Shown here piece by piece: positions 23,131-33,586 of a DNA stretch of 64,000 nt. Origin of the DNA: Maniola hyperantus (taxonomy: Eukaryota > Arthropoda > Insecta > Lepidoptera > Nymphalidae); assembly GCF_902806685.2 (NCBI RefSeq), contig NC_048555.1, forward strand, positions 2,294,001 through 2,358,000, read 5' to 3'. Below the pieces are notes generated by a model. That model worked only from the letters and a program-made list of their open reading frames with translations, did no database searches and was not told the DNA's origin. Numbering within the stretch: position 1 is the stretch's first letter; every line of letters starts with the position of its first letter. Both the position numbers and the translations under genes were made by a program.

Positions 23131-23639
23131 GGCCTAGTACGCGCCAACATAACATACACGATCCTTCGCCTTCCTCACTTATCGACCATCCGCTCTGTGC
23201 CGTCGTCAGTCCAGCGAGTTTGAGGTCGTCCTTTTGTATACGAGTCAATTAAAATACTTGTGTTGTATCTGTGAAGCATTGTTCTTCGCGATTGGCATAG
23301 ACTAGGCATGTTGATGGATTTGCATGCAGTGGCATTGTATTGATGATGTTGTGACTAAGCTCCAAGGAATTTTACTTTATTGGTTTGGCTACTGACCGAA
23401 GGATTAAGTAAGTACTGACGTATCTATTAATATAATCTGACCAGTTTTTAATTTAACGTCGAGGATTTTTGAACAAGTTATTGGATTCAAAAGAAGAAGA
23501 TATTTTCGACGAAAGCTCTCAGTCGACTTGATTTCTTCCGATATCTTGAACGTTTATTATGGTCATATTTCATTTCAAGAATTAAAACAAAACAATATTA
23601 AACTAGACCTAAGTAGGTATGCTATAAACCTACCTCTAA

Positions 23640-24115
23640 CCGCATAAAAATCCGTTGCGCAGTTTACAAAATACAGAGGGGACAGACGCGGGTGGCGGGA
23701 AGCGACTTTGTTTTATACTATCTTTCTTCTTTCTTCGCTCTGGGCTGGTTTCCGCACTTAAACGTTTCCATCTGTTGTGCGTGCATTGCCCCTCCCCGCT
23801 GAAGTCTTCACTCCAGCCATCCAAGCTCACTCTAGAAGCGAGTAGACCGCCCAGGTTGCAGAGGGCTTCATGGAGTGAGGTTGGGGAACCCATATGGTGC
23901 TCGCGTTGTTCTGCCATCGCCCGTGCACTCTAGAAACACGTGCGTCGGTGTTTCAGCGACCTCCATGCAGGCCCTGCACAGAGGAATGTCGGTGACACCT
24001 ATATAACGAAAAGGTGTTTGTTTAGTGGGCTATGCCCTGTTATGAGTCCCACCACCTTCCTAAGTTTACCTGTGTTCAGGCGGAGTAGTTTGTTTGTTTT
24101 ATTTTTTGTAGAGAT
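23640..24115 (-). mobile_element. LINE fragment: RNase H end and CCHC finger
   Basis: On the - strand, two adjoining open frames give 'LRLNTGKLRKVVGLITGHSP' and 'LNKHLFVI' (end of an RNase H domain), then 'CRACMEVAETPTHVFLEC' (a Cx2C…H…C finger), then a frame running on for about 90 codons. This order is usual at the C-terminus of RNase H-bearing LINEs of insects. A stop and a frameshift separate the parts. Confidence 0.65.
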
Positions 24116-24484
24116 AGGATTTAGATAAGTATCTAGGTACTCTGGGTCATCTGAAATGGATATGAGAATGAGTAAGAACACACCGTTAAGATTAATTAAG
24201 ACGTAACAATTGCAACGGAATAGAAACAGTTTTAATTGCTGAAGCGATGAATTGCACTGACGTCTTTCATAATCGTAGTGACGATGTAGCTTATTACATA
24301 AGTAGATACCATAGTTGTAATTAACTGTAATTTTATATACTTACAATATATAAAGATTAATATTTGCATGTTCGTTCGTTACCTATGCCTACGCTGCATT
24401 GTATTCAAATTTCAAATAATGTTGCATTCAGCAATGCCCGGGGCTTCAATATGGCATACCTACTAATATTATTGTAAATTGAAC

Positions 24485-24548
24485 ATTTGAGAAAAGAGCA
24501 ACCGTCGAGTTTCTTGCTGGTTCTTCTTGGTAGGAATGGTATTCCGAC
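24485..24548 (+). repeat. LINE 3' tail fragment
   Basis: GAGTTTCTTGCTGGTTCTTC and GGTATTCCGACAAT match the tail at 37350. Confidence 0.5.
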
Positions 24549-24567
24549 AATAAGTTTATTATTATAC

Positions 24568-24930
24568 TAGCTTATGCCCGCGACTTCGTCCGCGTGGACT
24601 ACACAAATTTTAAACCCCTATTTTACACCCTTAGGTTTGATCTTTAACTATGAGATTTTAACATGAGCTTAATAAAATATGTCATACTGCTTATTGCAAA
24701 AATATTAACTACAAAACTTCTTTATAGACACTTCAAAACTGACGGAGTTTCATACAAACTTCAAACCCCTATTTTACCCCTTGAATTTTGGAAAATCCCT
24801 TCGTAGCGGACGCCTACGTTATAATAGCTATCTGCATTCCGAATTTCAGCGTGATCCGTCCAGTAGTTTGAGCTGTGCGTTGATAGATCAGTCAGTCAGT
24901 TAGTCACCTTTTCCCTTTTATATATATAGA
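24568..24930 (+). repeat. repeat family E copy, full
   Basis: Head CTAGCTTATGCCCGCGACTT CG, then two TTTTACACCCTTAGG/TTTACCCCTTGAATTTTGG blocks, GAGCTGTGCGTTGATAGATC and CAGTCAGTTAGTCACC. It shares its first 30 or so bases with family C but not the rest. Confidence 0.7.
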
Positions 24931-25599
24931 TAAAGCTGCCACATTTTGGCACATAGAACACAATTTTTGGTTAAAATATTCCCTCCATAGTTACTACTTA
25001 ATTATTGATTTTAATGCTTATTTCCACAATTCATTTGAATTTTAAACCATTTTCCATCTAAGGCTTTCTAAAAAAACTGCGAATAATAAAATCGTTTTCT
25101 ATATAAGAAAATACGTTCAGGGAAAACTAGTATAGGCAGTAGGCATTGCAACTAAAATTGTCCATTACGCAATTAGCGCGCCTGTGTGCGTGAGAGGCGC
25201 AGACTGCAAGGCGCTCGGTGCCATACAACTCGAGCGGCCATTGCATGCAGTCAGAGAGTTGGTGGACAGTCTGATCCAATCCATCAGCCCTTATGCGTCC
25301 ACTGCTGGACCTAGACATGTCTCACAACAAGTTCAAAGTTTTCATAAAACTTATTGAAAAATCCTATTACTTGTGGAAACTTTGCAATTTTTTGTATCGA
25401 GCCAAATTGTGCCAATCGTGTTTTGGCTCTCGTAATTCACTAAAGAATATCTTTAATTTTTTTATAACATGAATAAATAAATGAACAAATTTGTAGTTTT
25501 TTAGGCCAAAACTTGATTCTTTGAACATCCGGAATGTGTCTCAATACCGCTTTTGGGATGCATTTGTCGTTTTTATACCGGACTAAATACTTACTAGTT

Positions 25600-25634
25600 A
25601 ATCCCGACTAATATTATAAAGGCGAAAGTTTGTA

Positions 25635-25671
<37 letters not shown>
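25600..25671 (-). repeat. left half of family C copy with (TG)n microsatellite
   Basis: CGACTAATATTATAAAGGCG, AAAGTTTGTATGTATGTG and a (TG) run. The rest of this repeat is on the far side of the retrotransposon at 35056, so it is the insertion target. Confidence 0.8.
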
Positions 25672-27140
25672 TGTAAGGGTGGTAAATCGGGCGGAATAGA
25701 AATATACCCGGATACGGAATAATCTACCACCTTACAAAGATTAGAGGGAAAAAAAAATAATTTTAATTTACTTTACTTGATCTATCTACCTAGTAAAGAA
25801 TAGAAGCTAGCCGTGGACTCCCTTGTAATGCATATGAGGTGTTATAAATGAAATTTGCTAGATGTTAGGCAAAATTGTTTTTAATGTAACTTTTACCGGG
25901 GTCGCTTAATACAGAATGGTGGCTAATAATGCTTAGTTATTCTAGCTTAATGCCAAGACTTAATTTAGATACATTAGAATGACTTAGGTAGATAGTACAT
26001 AAGATCTATGTTTTAACTTTAAGATGCCATTGGCATGGAATAGACAATGACACAGTAAAATTCATAAAATTGTTTCAAAATAAAAGCTCAGTAGTAAAGA
26101 CAGGGTTCTTACTGTACACATACACTAAGAAGGTTCACTAAACTGTTCCAGGATACAAACATTTGCTTACTTGTAGGTGCGAAGACTGCAAGGTAGCTGG
26201 ACGGCATCGGCCAAGATCCAAAACTCAATTTATTTGATTCTTCACAACCGAAATGTTTCATTACAAAGATTTTCACCAAGTCTTATCCATAGAATTAAGT
26301 TGCCAACGTGAATGTGCAAAAGAAATAAATACGAAAACCGAAAACTAAAAACGGAAACGCAAACGGAAACGCAAACGGAAACCCTGCAACAAAGAAAACA
26401 AGATTATAATTTGTGCTGTGTGAAAATTTCGACACGTGGAATTTTCCCGATCAAACACAACTCACCTATTGAACTCCTGGCCACCAATGGTTTTCAGGAG
26501 TCCCCCACAACCCATTATCCTCATTTATTTGGGAAGGTAAAATAACTGGAACTGAAAGGGAAAATCATGAAATTAGGATTTTCTCTAACCAAACCGCCAT
26601 TTTGTCGAATCCACATTACTTGATTTTTCACTCACCATAATTGATGAAACATTGAAATACGTTAGGATGATTAAATTTATAACTATTGTATTTTCCCAGG
26701 CGAAGCCATGGGCGAAAAAGAGTGAGATTTTCCTGGAACGAAAAAAATTCGTCTTCACATGTTGACTCCAGAAAAATTCTAAATCTCACCAATCGGTGTT
26801 GCCTGACGCAACCCGAGTGTGGCCGCTCTCATTTAGTTTGATCATGAAGCCAATTCATTTTTGAATATTTGCGGAACCTAAGGATATATTATAAGAACCG
26901 TTTTGTTAATGACTTAACAATAAACAAATGATATTATGGTTTTATTTAATTATTTTGTTTTATTTTTACGACAATTGACAACGAAGCAAACGCCATCTAT
27001 TGTGGCTCGAATGAACTCTGAACATCGACCCACGCGTAGTTCTGCACCTTGATGCTAGGTGGCACCAACATACTTTGAACAAAATAGATTTTAATTAAAA
27101 GCGAAACGCTAATTAGTAGTTCAAAATTTACAACGTCACA
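25672..27140 (-). repeat. 3' LTR of the gypsy element
   Basis: 1469 bp, ends TGTAAG…GTCACA on the + strand (TG…CA). It differs from the other LTR at position 26375 (A here, G at 34290). The 77-codon ORF inside it, with its KTETQTETQ repeat from (ACGGAAACGCAA) units, occurs in both LTRs but has no coding support. Confidence 0.95.
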
Positions 27141-27143
27141 ATA

Positions 27144-27154
27144 CTTCCCCTCCT
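27144..27154 (-). promoter_or_regulatory. polypurine tract of the gypsy element
   Basis: On the - strand AGGAGGGGAAG lies three bases before the 3' LTR. This is the expected position of the plus-strand primer. Confidence 0.8.
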
Positions 27155-27965
27155 ACGAAAAGGTTCAACAGGTTGAACCACGCTGCCCTCAGCGTCATCC
27201 AACAACTACTAACAATTTGCCTGAAACAAACAAACAAAAAAAACACAGAAGTTACGCGTGAACGCACATCTACTACTAACAAGGAAAATTGTCTAACAAA
27301 ATAAATATACTGAAAACAGTGTAAGGTTTTATACATTATACTTAACTACACAACCCTAACTTCTAAAAAGAATATATACAAAAAAAACTTCATGGTGTCT
27401 AAGACACTTGAGTGGAAACATCTTGGCATCATTCTTCAGCTGACTGATAGAATGCGTCTAGGCCTACGGTGGTTCACTCTTTTAAACTACCATCGTAATA
27501 TTTGTTACTCAACAAATACGGAAAATCTGGTTGTGAACGGGTCCATCTGATATGGCAACCGTTCTCTATCCCATTCGGAAAAATAAAACCGAATCAAAAT
27601 CGGAATATGAGAAAAAAAAAACGAAATAACTCTCCTAGAAAATAGATCTCGGAACAGAATCGGAAAAATAACAGAAATGATCCATTATCTAGAAGGAAAA
27701 CGAAAACAAAACACAAAACCCCCCCCTTTTCGTTATCCCCAAAGTACGATATTTGCATTTTTACTTTCTCAACCGGTTGGTCTACCACAAGCATTCCAAT
27801 CATCACATATTCATCCCTACATACATCCACTACATTCCTCCTCAACTGAACCATGGTAATGTAACTGTTAACTCAGAACATCACTACACTCATTCAAATT
27901 CCTAATTGAATATTGATAACTTAAATATTCAAACAGTTTAGACCAAACTAAGTAATGGCAAATAT
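27155..27965 (-). other. pol-to-LTR spacer of the gypsy element
   Basis: About 810 bases with no convincing ORF. The short frames at 27136-27336 and 27594-27854 (-) are hydrophobic but low-complexity, and show no env-like signal peptide, cleavage site and anchor order. Confidence 0.6.
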
Positions 27966-30900
27966 CTACTTCTTAATATCCTTAATATGCCAAGTGCCTA
28001 TTGGGTGGTTGTCAGCTACTCTAACTAGTTCGTAAACCAAAGGTGACAAAACCTTGACAACCCTGCACTTTTCATACTTAGGTGCCAGCTTAGCTGCGAA
28101 AAAATTTGTAGCGTCGCTTTGTGGATAGGTCTTTTTCCACACTATATCCCCAACAGAATAGCTTGCAGACCTACGCCTTAAGTTGTAATGCGTTGCATAC
28201 TCTGCATGAGCCTGAAACAAATTTCTCCTAACCTGACCAAATATGTCCTCCAAAGTTCCAAACTTTCCTGCGTATTCCTCCCTTGGAATTCCGGCCTCGT
28301 ACTCCTTATCCGTGTCCTTATAGAAGGAACCATTTAAAACCGGTTCTCTAGCGTGGACAAGGAAGAACGGGGAGAATCCAGTGGATTCATTAACCGCACT
28401 GTTTATGGCGAACTGGACCTTGTACAGGTTTTCGTCCCAGGACCTGTGGTTATCTTTCACAAAAGCGGCTACAGCAGTCATAACAACCTTATTGTACCTC
28501 TCAACAAGGTTAACTTGCGGAGTGTACAGTGGTGTGTAGTGTAATTTCGGAATATTATAACGCTTAATGAGATTACGGAATTCAGATCCTGTAAATTGGG
28601 ACCCATTGTCCTCAATCACAGTCTCTGGAACACTATGGTTCAAAAATACAAAATTCTCTAGCGCTTTAACAACAGCGGCACCTGTGGCACGCCGTAACGG
28701 AAACAACATTGTATATTTCGAAAAACAACACGTCACCACAAAAAGAAATGTAAATCCTGATTTAGACCTAGGCAAAGGTCCGACTAAATCAGCCGAAATG
28801 ACCTGAAAAGGTCTCTCGCAGACTTTAGGCTTCCCTAGCAGACCTGGAGTGGCTGATGTCGTGTGTTTATACGCAGAGCAAGTATCACAATTCTTAACGT
28901 ACTCAACCACGTCCTTATACATACCACGCCAAAAATATCTGAGGGATAATCTGCGATGAGTTTTGAACACACCAAAATGACCTGCAGTTGCATCTGCATG
29001 GTTTTGTTGCATAATTCTAAGGATGTCGTTCTTGTGGACTACCTCTTTCCAGTCGAACTCACTGAGAAGCTGGTATTTACATTTACTGTAACGATATAGT
29101 TTATCGTTCAAAATACAAAAATTCGGAAAATTTGCTGGATTGATTTTACAGCCATTAAATGTTTTGTCATACCAGTCATCTACCAAAACTTGTTGACTAG
29201 AGTTATCATTACGATCACCAACTACATCTACGTGTATGAGTCTCGACAAGGTATCCGGAACTACATTATCACAACCCTTCCTATGTTCGATAACAAAATT
29301 ATACTGTGATAATCTACAACCCCATCTGGCGAGTCGTCCTGAGGGATTTTCTAAATTTAAGAACCACTTTAGGGATGCATGGTCTGTGATAATTGTGACT
29401 GGCTTGGAACCAAAATAAGCCTGAAATTTCTCCACTGCAAAAATCACAGCTAGAGCCTCGCGTTCCGTCGCGCTGTAATTCCTTTCGTTTTTATTTAGGC
29501 TCCTACTGACATACGCAATGGGATGATCGCAACCATCGGTTTCTTGCGTTAGCATACCGCCAACACCATATGCAGAAGCATCACAATGTATTTTGAATGG
29601 TTTTTCAAAATTCGGTACCGCAAGAACAGGTGCGGTTACCAACGCATTCTTCAATGTATTAAATGCTACCTCTGCCTGTTCGCTCCACTCAAATTTAGGT
29701 GCGTTCTTTCCTTTACTCGTTAGTCTATTGAGTGGTGCAGCGATGGTTGAAAAATTCCTAATAAAGCGCCTGTACCAAGAACAAGTGCCTAGGAAAATCT
29801 TTACCTCCTGTGCAGTTTTTGGGGTCGGAAAGTTCAAAACTGCGGCAACTTTTCCAGGATCTGTGCGTAAACCAAATTCATCCACTATATACCCTAAATA
29901 TTTCAAAGAGTTTCTAAAAAAATTACATTTATCAAAATTTATGGATAGTTGAGCCATTTTTAGTTTATCCAGAACTCTGTTTAATAAAATTAAATGGGTT
30001 TCAAAATCAGCAGAACAAATAACAATATCATCTATATAACAAAATACTATTCCATTTTCAATATCACTACAAAAATTTTGATTAAATAACTGGTCCATTA
30101 ACCTCTGCTGTCGTGCTGGTGCACCGCATAGGCCAAACGGCATGACTTTAAATTTGAATAACCCTCTACCAGGAACTGTAAAACTGGTTTTTTCCTGAGA
30201 GTCGTTAGCTAACGGAATTTGCCAGAAACTTGAACTTAAATCAATCGATGATAAAAACCTTGCCTCTTTCAAGCTATCTAGAATTTGTGGAATGTACGGT
30301 ATTGAGTATGAATCCCCCTTTGTCACTGAATTTAATTTCCTGCAATCTAGGCAAAATCTCCAGTCTCCATTTGCCTTTTTCACTAAAATTGCTGGGTTAT
30401 TCCAAGGGCTTTCACTCGGAGTAACTACGTCCATTTCCAGCATCCTATCTAACTCTTTACTTAAAGCTTCCTTCTTTTCGGGAGAAAGTGGATATTGTTT
30501 TATTTTTATTGGCAAGGCATCACCGGTGTCAATAACATGTTCAATTAATTTTGTTCTACCCAATCCAATTTTTTCTGAAGAAATATCTAAAAATTTATTT
30601 ACTACAGACTGGGCTAATTCTTTCTGTTGAGATGATAAGTTTTCAAAAGAAGTGATGGTATGAATTTGTTTATTATCAATCGCACAAATATTGTAAAATT
30701 GAGAAGGTGCCTTAATTAATTCTAAATTATCAAAAATGCCAGGGGCTAACTGAAATGTTTTCCAAAAGTCACAGCCAAAAATAACATCCGCTATTATAGA
30801 GGGTACTACAAAAAATTTTATTATGTGAGTTACGGAATTATAAGTAATCGGAATAAACATATAACCCATGCAATCAAGTTTGTCTCCATTTGCCACTGAA

Positions 30901-31115
30901 AATGTGGTATCAATACTGCTATGCAGTTTATAACCGAATCTCAAAAAAACCTTGTGCGCCTGGTTACCCAAAATTGACGCGCAAGCACCGGAATCTAGTA
31001 AACCTGTAATCTCAAAACCGTCAACAAAAACCTTTAAATGTGGCCTAAAGTCTCGTTTATCCACTGAATACAGAACTGTGTCAGGTAAAAGGGATGTTTT
31101 GTTGTTAATGACCAA
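27966..31115 (-). CDS. pol: Pol polyprotein of Ty3/gypsy element (protease, RT, RNase H, integrase)
   Basis: 1049 codons are shown from a TTG at 31115, but the frame is open upstream to the gag stop, so it is probably made only as a Gag-Pol fusion by -1 frameshifting. Aspartic protease has DSG at residues 41-43. Reverse transcriptase spans about 225-400, with a catalytic Asp at 292 (SSIDLSSSFWQIPL) and YIDD at 360-363. RNase H spans about 505-625 (Asp512, Glu551 region, Asp578, Asp621). Integrase has a zinc finger His706, His713, Cys743, Cys746, and the catalytic triad Asp776, Asp836, Glu872 with 35 residues between the last two. The C-terminal part (about 985-1049) looks like a GPY/F-type module; no chromodomain is seen. 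All key residues are present, so the enzyme is probably functional. Confidence 0.95.
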   Translation of the reverse strand: MVINNKTSLLPDTVLYSVDKRDFRPHLKVFVDGFEITGLLDSGACASILGNQAHKVFLRFGYKLHSSIDTTFSVANGDKLDCMGYMFIPITYNSVTHIIKFFVVPSIIADVIFGCDFWKTFQLAPGIFDNLELIKAPSQFYNICAIDNKQIHTITSFENLSSQQKELAQSVVNKFLDISSEKIGLGRTKLIEHVIDTGDALPIKIKQYPLSPEKKEALSKELDRMLEMDVVTPSESPWNNPAILVKKANGDWRFCLDCRKLNSVTKGDSYSIPYIPQILDSLKEARFLSSIDLSSSFWQIPLANDSQEKTSFTVPGRGLFKFKVMPFGLCGAPARQQRLMDQLFNQNFCSDIENGIVFCYIDDIVICSADFETHLILLNRVLDKLKMAQLSINFDKCNFFRNSLKYLGYIVDEFGLRTDPGKVAAVLNFPTPKTAQEVKIFLGTCSWYRRFIRNFSTIAAPLNRLTSKGKNAPKFEWSEQAEVAFNTLKNALVTAPVLAVPNFEKPFKIHCDASAYGVGGMLTQETDGCDHPIAYVSRSLNKNERNYSATEREALAVIFAVEKFQAYFGSKPVTIITDHASLKWFLNLENPSGRLARWGCRLSQYNFVIEHRKGCDNVVPDTLSRLIHVDVVGDRNDNSSQQVLVDDWYDKTFNGCKINPANFPNFCILNDKLYRYSKCKYQLLSEFDWKEVVHKNDILRIMQQNHADATAGHFGVFKTHRRLSLRYFWRGMYKDVVEYVKNCDTCSAYKHTTSATPGLLGKPKVCERPFQVISADLVGPLPRSKSGFTFLFVVTCCFSKYTMLFPLRRATGAAVVKALENFVFLNHSVPETVIEDNGSQFTGSEFRNLIKRYNIPKLHYTPLYTPQVNLVERYNKVVMTAVAAFVKDNHRSWDENLYKVQFAINSAVNESTGFSPFFLVHAREPVLNGSFYKDTDKEYEAGIPREEYAGKFGTLEDIFGQVRRNLFQAHAEYATHYNLRRRSASYSVGDIVWKKTYPQSDATNFFAAKLAPKYEKCRVVKVLSPLVYELVRVADNHPIGTWHIKDIKK

Positions 31116-31150
31116 GTTCTTTACTTGTGTCTCTGCACAGTTCTTACTAA

Positions 31151-32419
31151 TTAGTTTTTTGAATTTTTGTCCGGAGCGGGTTTACTAATCGCCTTTTTAC
31201 TACAACTTGGACATGTCTTTACTGTAAAGTTCTGACGTCCACACGAAAAACATCTAATAAATTTCGGAACTGTCCTGCAAAATTTAAAGGAATGGTTACC
31301 CTTGCCGCACTTGTAACATAGTTGTTTATTTGTTTTCGTAAAATCAGTGCCTTTACTTGTATCAACCTTAGGTGCAGGTGTGACTGAAAGTGTGTTTATC
31401 TGTTTTGTCACTTGTTTGTAAGCAAACTCTGAACTTAAAGTTGCCTTACTGTTAGTAGGCTCAGAAAATAAGGCGGAACGCTGCCTCGCAGCCTCTAGTT
31501 TGCGACACTTTTCCTTCAACATTGCGACAGACTTAATGTCAACAAGAGCTAATTGTTCTGAGTAAAAAGGGCGAATATTATGTAATAAAATTTGTAACTT
31601 TTGTTCTTCGGAAAGTGGTGTTGACAACCTTGAAAACATGCAAAACATTATAGCGAAATAGATAGACACAGGTTCTTCAGAGCCTTGTGTTCTTGCTCGA
31701 ATTTCACCTAGCAACCTGTAGTCATAATCTACTGCATCAAATTCCTCTAAAAATAAAGTTCTCAATTCTGACCAAGACGAAACTTGACATTTGTTGCCTC
31801 TGTACCATAACAATGCTCGGCCTGTAAAAAGATGAAATGCAGAAACAAATAATTTTCCATCTGAAACGCCATAAGATCTTTTATATTCCTCAACGCGTTC
31901 GATGAAACTGCGCGGATCACCCTGTCCGTTGAAATGTAACTTCCACTTGGCAACATTTTTATCACCAGTGCAGTCAACGGCGGTACTCTCGGAATCCAGT
32001 GATTCGTCGTGAGACGACTCATTGTCAGCATCTAATCTGGAAATCAAACTCTGCAACTTTGTATGTAATTCACTCTTCCTACTTATTAAGCTGAGTTCGG
32101 AACACTGTATTCTCAAAATTCTAAAGTACAAATGTGAAGCTAAAGCTTTAGACCTACAGAGGGCATGTCTATCTTTAGTGTCAGAACACTTTTTTAATAA
32201 ATCTTCTAAGTCTTGAAGTTTTTTAGTAATAACCCCTAACTCACTTTCAGAAGTGAAATCCGTCTCTAAAATTGATTCAGAAGGAATTTCCTGAATTAAT
32301 TGTTTTAACTGTTTCTTTAAACCTAGCACTGTAGGTGCTGGAGTTTCGGAACGAATGGATACCTCATAACACAATTCGTCCTTCAAAAGTGAATGAAACT
32401 GGGCAAAAGTCTGTTCCAT
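31151..32419 (-). CDS. gag: Gag polyprotein of Ty3/gypsy element
   Basis: 422 codons from ATG at 32419 to TAA at 31153-31151. The middle (about 155-320) contains a retrotransposon Gag domain (WKLHFNGQGDPRSFIERVEE, then LLWYRG and a SWSELRTLFLEEF segment), which forms the particle shell. The C-terminus has one canonical CCHC knuckle, CYKCGKGNHSFKFC at 368-381, for RNA packaging, and a second knuckle at 390-403 in which the His position is Phe (CFSCGRQNFTVKTC). The stop lies directly after a slippery heptamer, see 31154-31160. The N-terminal 150 residues are polar and helix-prone with no known domain. Confidence 0.93.
   Translation of the reverse strand: MEQTFAQFHSLLKDELCYEVSIRSETPAPTVLGLKKQLKQLIQEIPSESILETDFTSESELGVITKKLQDLEDLLKKCSDTKDRHALCRSKALASHLYFRILRIQCSELSLISRKSELHTKLQSLISRLDADNESSHDESLDSESTAVDCTGDKNVAKWKLHFNGQGDPRSFIERVEEYKRSYGVSDGKLFVSAFHLFTGRALLWYRGNKCQVSSWSELRTLFLEEFDAVDYDYRLLGEIRARTQGSEEPVSIYFAIMFCMFSRLSTPLSEEQKLQILLHNIRPFYSEQLALVDIKSVAMLKEKCRKLEAARQRSALFSEPTNSKATLSSEFAYKQVTKQINTLSVTPAPKVDTSKGTDFTKTNKQLCYKCGKGNHSFKFCRTVPKFIRCFSCGRQNFTVKTCPSCSKKAISKPAPDKNSKN
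31154..31160 (-). promoter_or_regulatory. -1 ribosomal frameshift site, A AAA AAC at the gag stop
   Basis: Read on the - strand in the gag frame: TC|A AAA AAC|TAA. This is the canonical X XXY YYZ heptamer, with the stop codon immediately 3'. After a -1 slip the frame continues CTA ATT AGT AAG … without a stop into the pol frame at 31115. A downstream structure was not modelled. Confidence 0.85.
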
Positions 32420-33571
32420 TGTGTTAAGTCAAAACACATTTGACAAAATATCGAGCTTGTGTAACTGTCTATGTTTAGCCTTATACAAATTGGTTAAACA
32501 CAAACACAAAAGAAGTTATTTAAACTATTAAATATACACAAGCAAAATACACAACAAAAACAATATTCTTAAGTCTATCCTAACCTATTTTATCAATTAT
32601 GTTCCTATTCCAAAATATTGTTAATAATACAAGCACATATTATTACTATAGTAAACAAAATATAACAAAATAAAACTTCCCAAAATTGAATAAATGATTG
32701 TAAGGTGCAGTATCACCTTTATGAGTACACAGTGTGTTACAACCTTTACAATTACAAAAGTAAACAGGCAACAAAGTTGCAATGAACTCTGACTAGCATA
32801 TTATCTTTCAAAAAAAACAAAGAGATTGTGCAATGGTTTGATGACTGTTACTTTACACTTTTAACACATAACCTAAAATACAACAAAATCTGTTTCTAAA
32901 TGTCACTTTAAACTACCAGCATTCACTTAAACTTAACATGTTTTGTGTGTGAAGTAGCTTTTATCATAACCTTAACACAGCTCTAAACAAAATTTCAACA
33001 AAATAATGAAGTATCAAGTCACTGAAAAAAAAATTGTTCATAACTTCATACTTGAACTTAATGTAACCTCTGAATATAGTTTATATATTTAGTTTCACAA
33101 GTTGTAACTCTTAGTATTTATAAATGTATGTGTGTAACTAGTTAACAGCACATAGCGTTTCAAAACTTTAATTATACTAAGTTACCGGAATTTTCAAACA
33201 TAAGATGTACTTACTATTGAAAGCAATACCCAACAACAACTCAGTTAAGCAATGTTTATTACTAAACTGAAGGCAAACATTCACTTATACACCTCCAAGG
33301 TAAGTCAAATAACATAATTGAACGGCATAAACACCATTTATAATGTGTTAATTAAATAAGAAAAAACCACTGTTGGACTATACTCAGAAAATTACTTAAA
33401 CTATCAAACAAAATTTCTAACTATTAGTTATTATTTAGTTAGTTAACCATAAAAAACAGCTTAGTGCTCTTTGCAATGTGTCACTACTTAGAAAATTGTA
33501 CAATCAGCGGAGTACATTTCATAAAATTCACAAAATTTCTCAAAATATACTGAAATAACTATATAAAAAAA
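32420..33571 (-). other. 5' leader of the gypsy element
   Basis: About 1150 bases between primer site and gag ATG, AT-rich with no ORF of note. Packaging and translation signals are expected here by analogy, but none is visible. Confidence 0.6.
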
Positions 33572-33584
33572 CGTTCGGGCGCCA
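33572..33584 (-). promoter_or_regulatory. primer binding site, tRNA-Lys type
   Basis: The - strand reads TGGCGCCCGAACG two bases after the 5' LTR. This is complementary to the 3' end of a tRNA-Lys (…CGTTCGGGCGCCA), the primer class used by many gypsy elements and lentiviruses. Confidence 0.88.
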
Positions 33585-33586
33585 TT

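Noticed and set aside
23655..23933. 92-codon + strand ORF
   Set aside because: Opposite strand of a LINE C-terminal fragment whose - strand frames show the CCHC and RNase H motifs.
26312..26545. 77-codon ORF in the gypsy LTR (also at 34227)
   Set aside because: It lies within both LTRs, has a simple repeat, and is antisense to the element; similarity between the two only reflects LTR identity.
27594..27854. Possible env gene after pol (- strand)
   Set aside because: Only 86 codons, low-complexity Phe/Leu stretches, and no signal peptide, cleavage site and anchor order.
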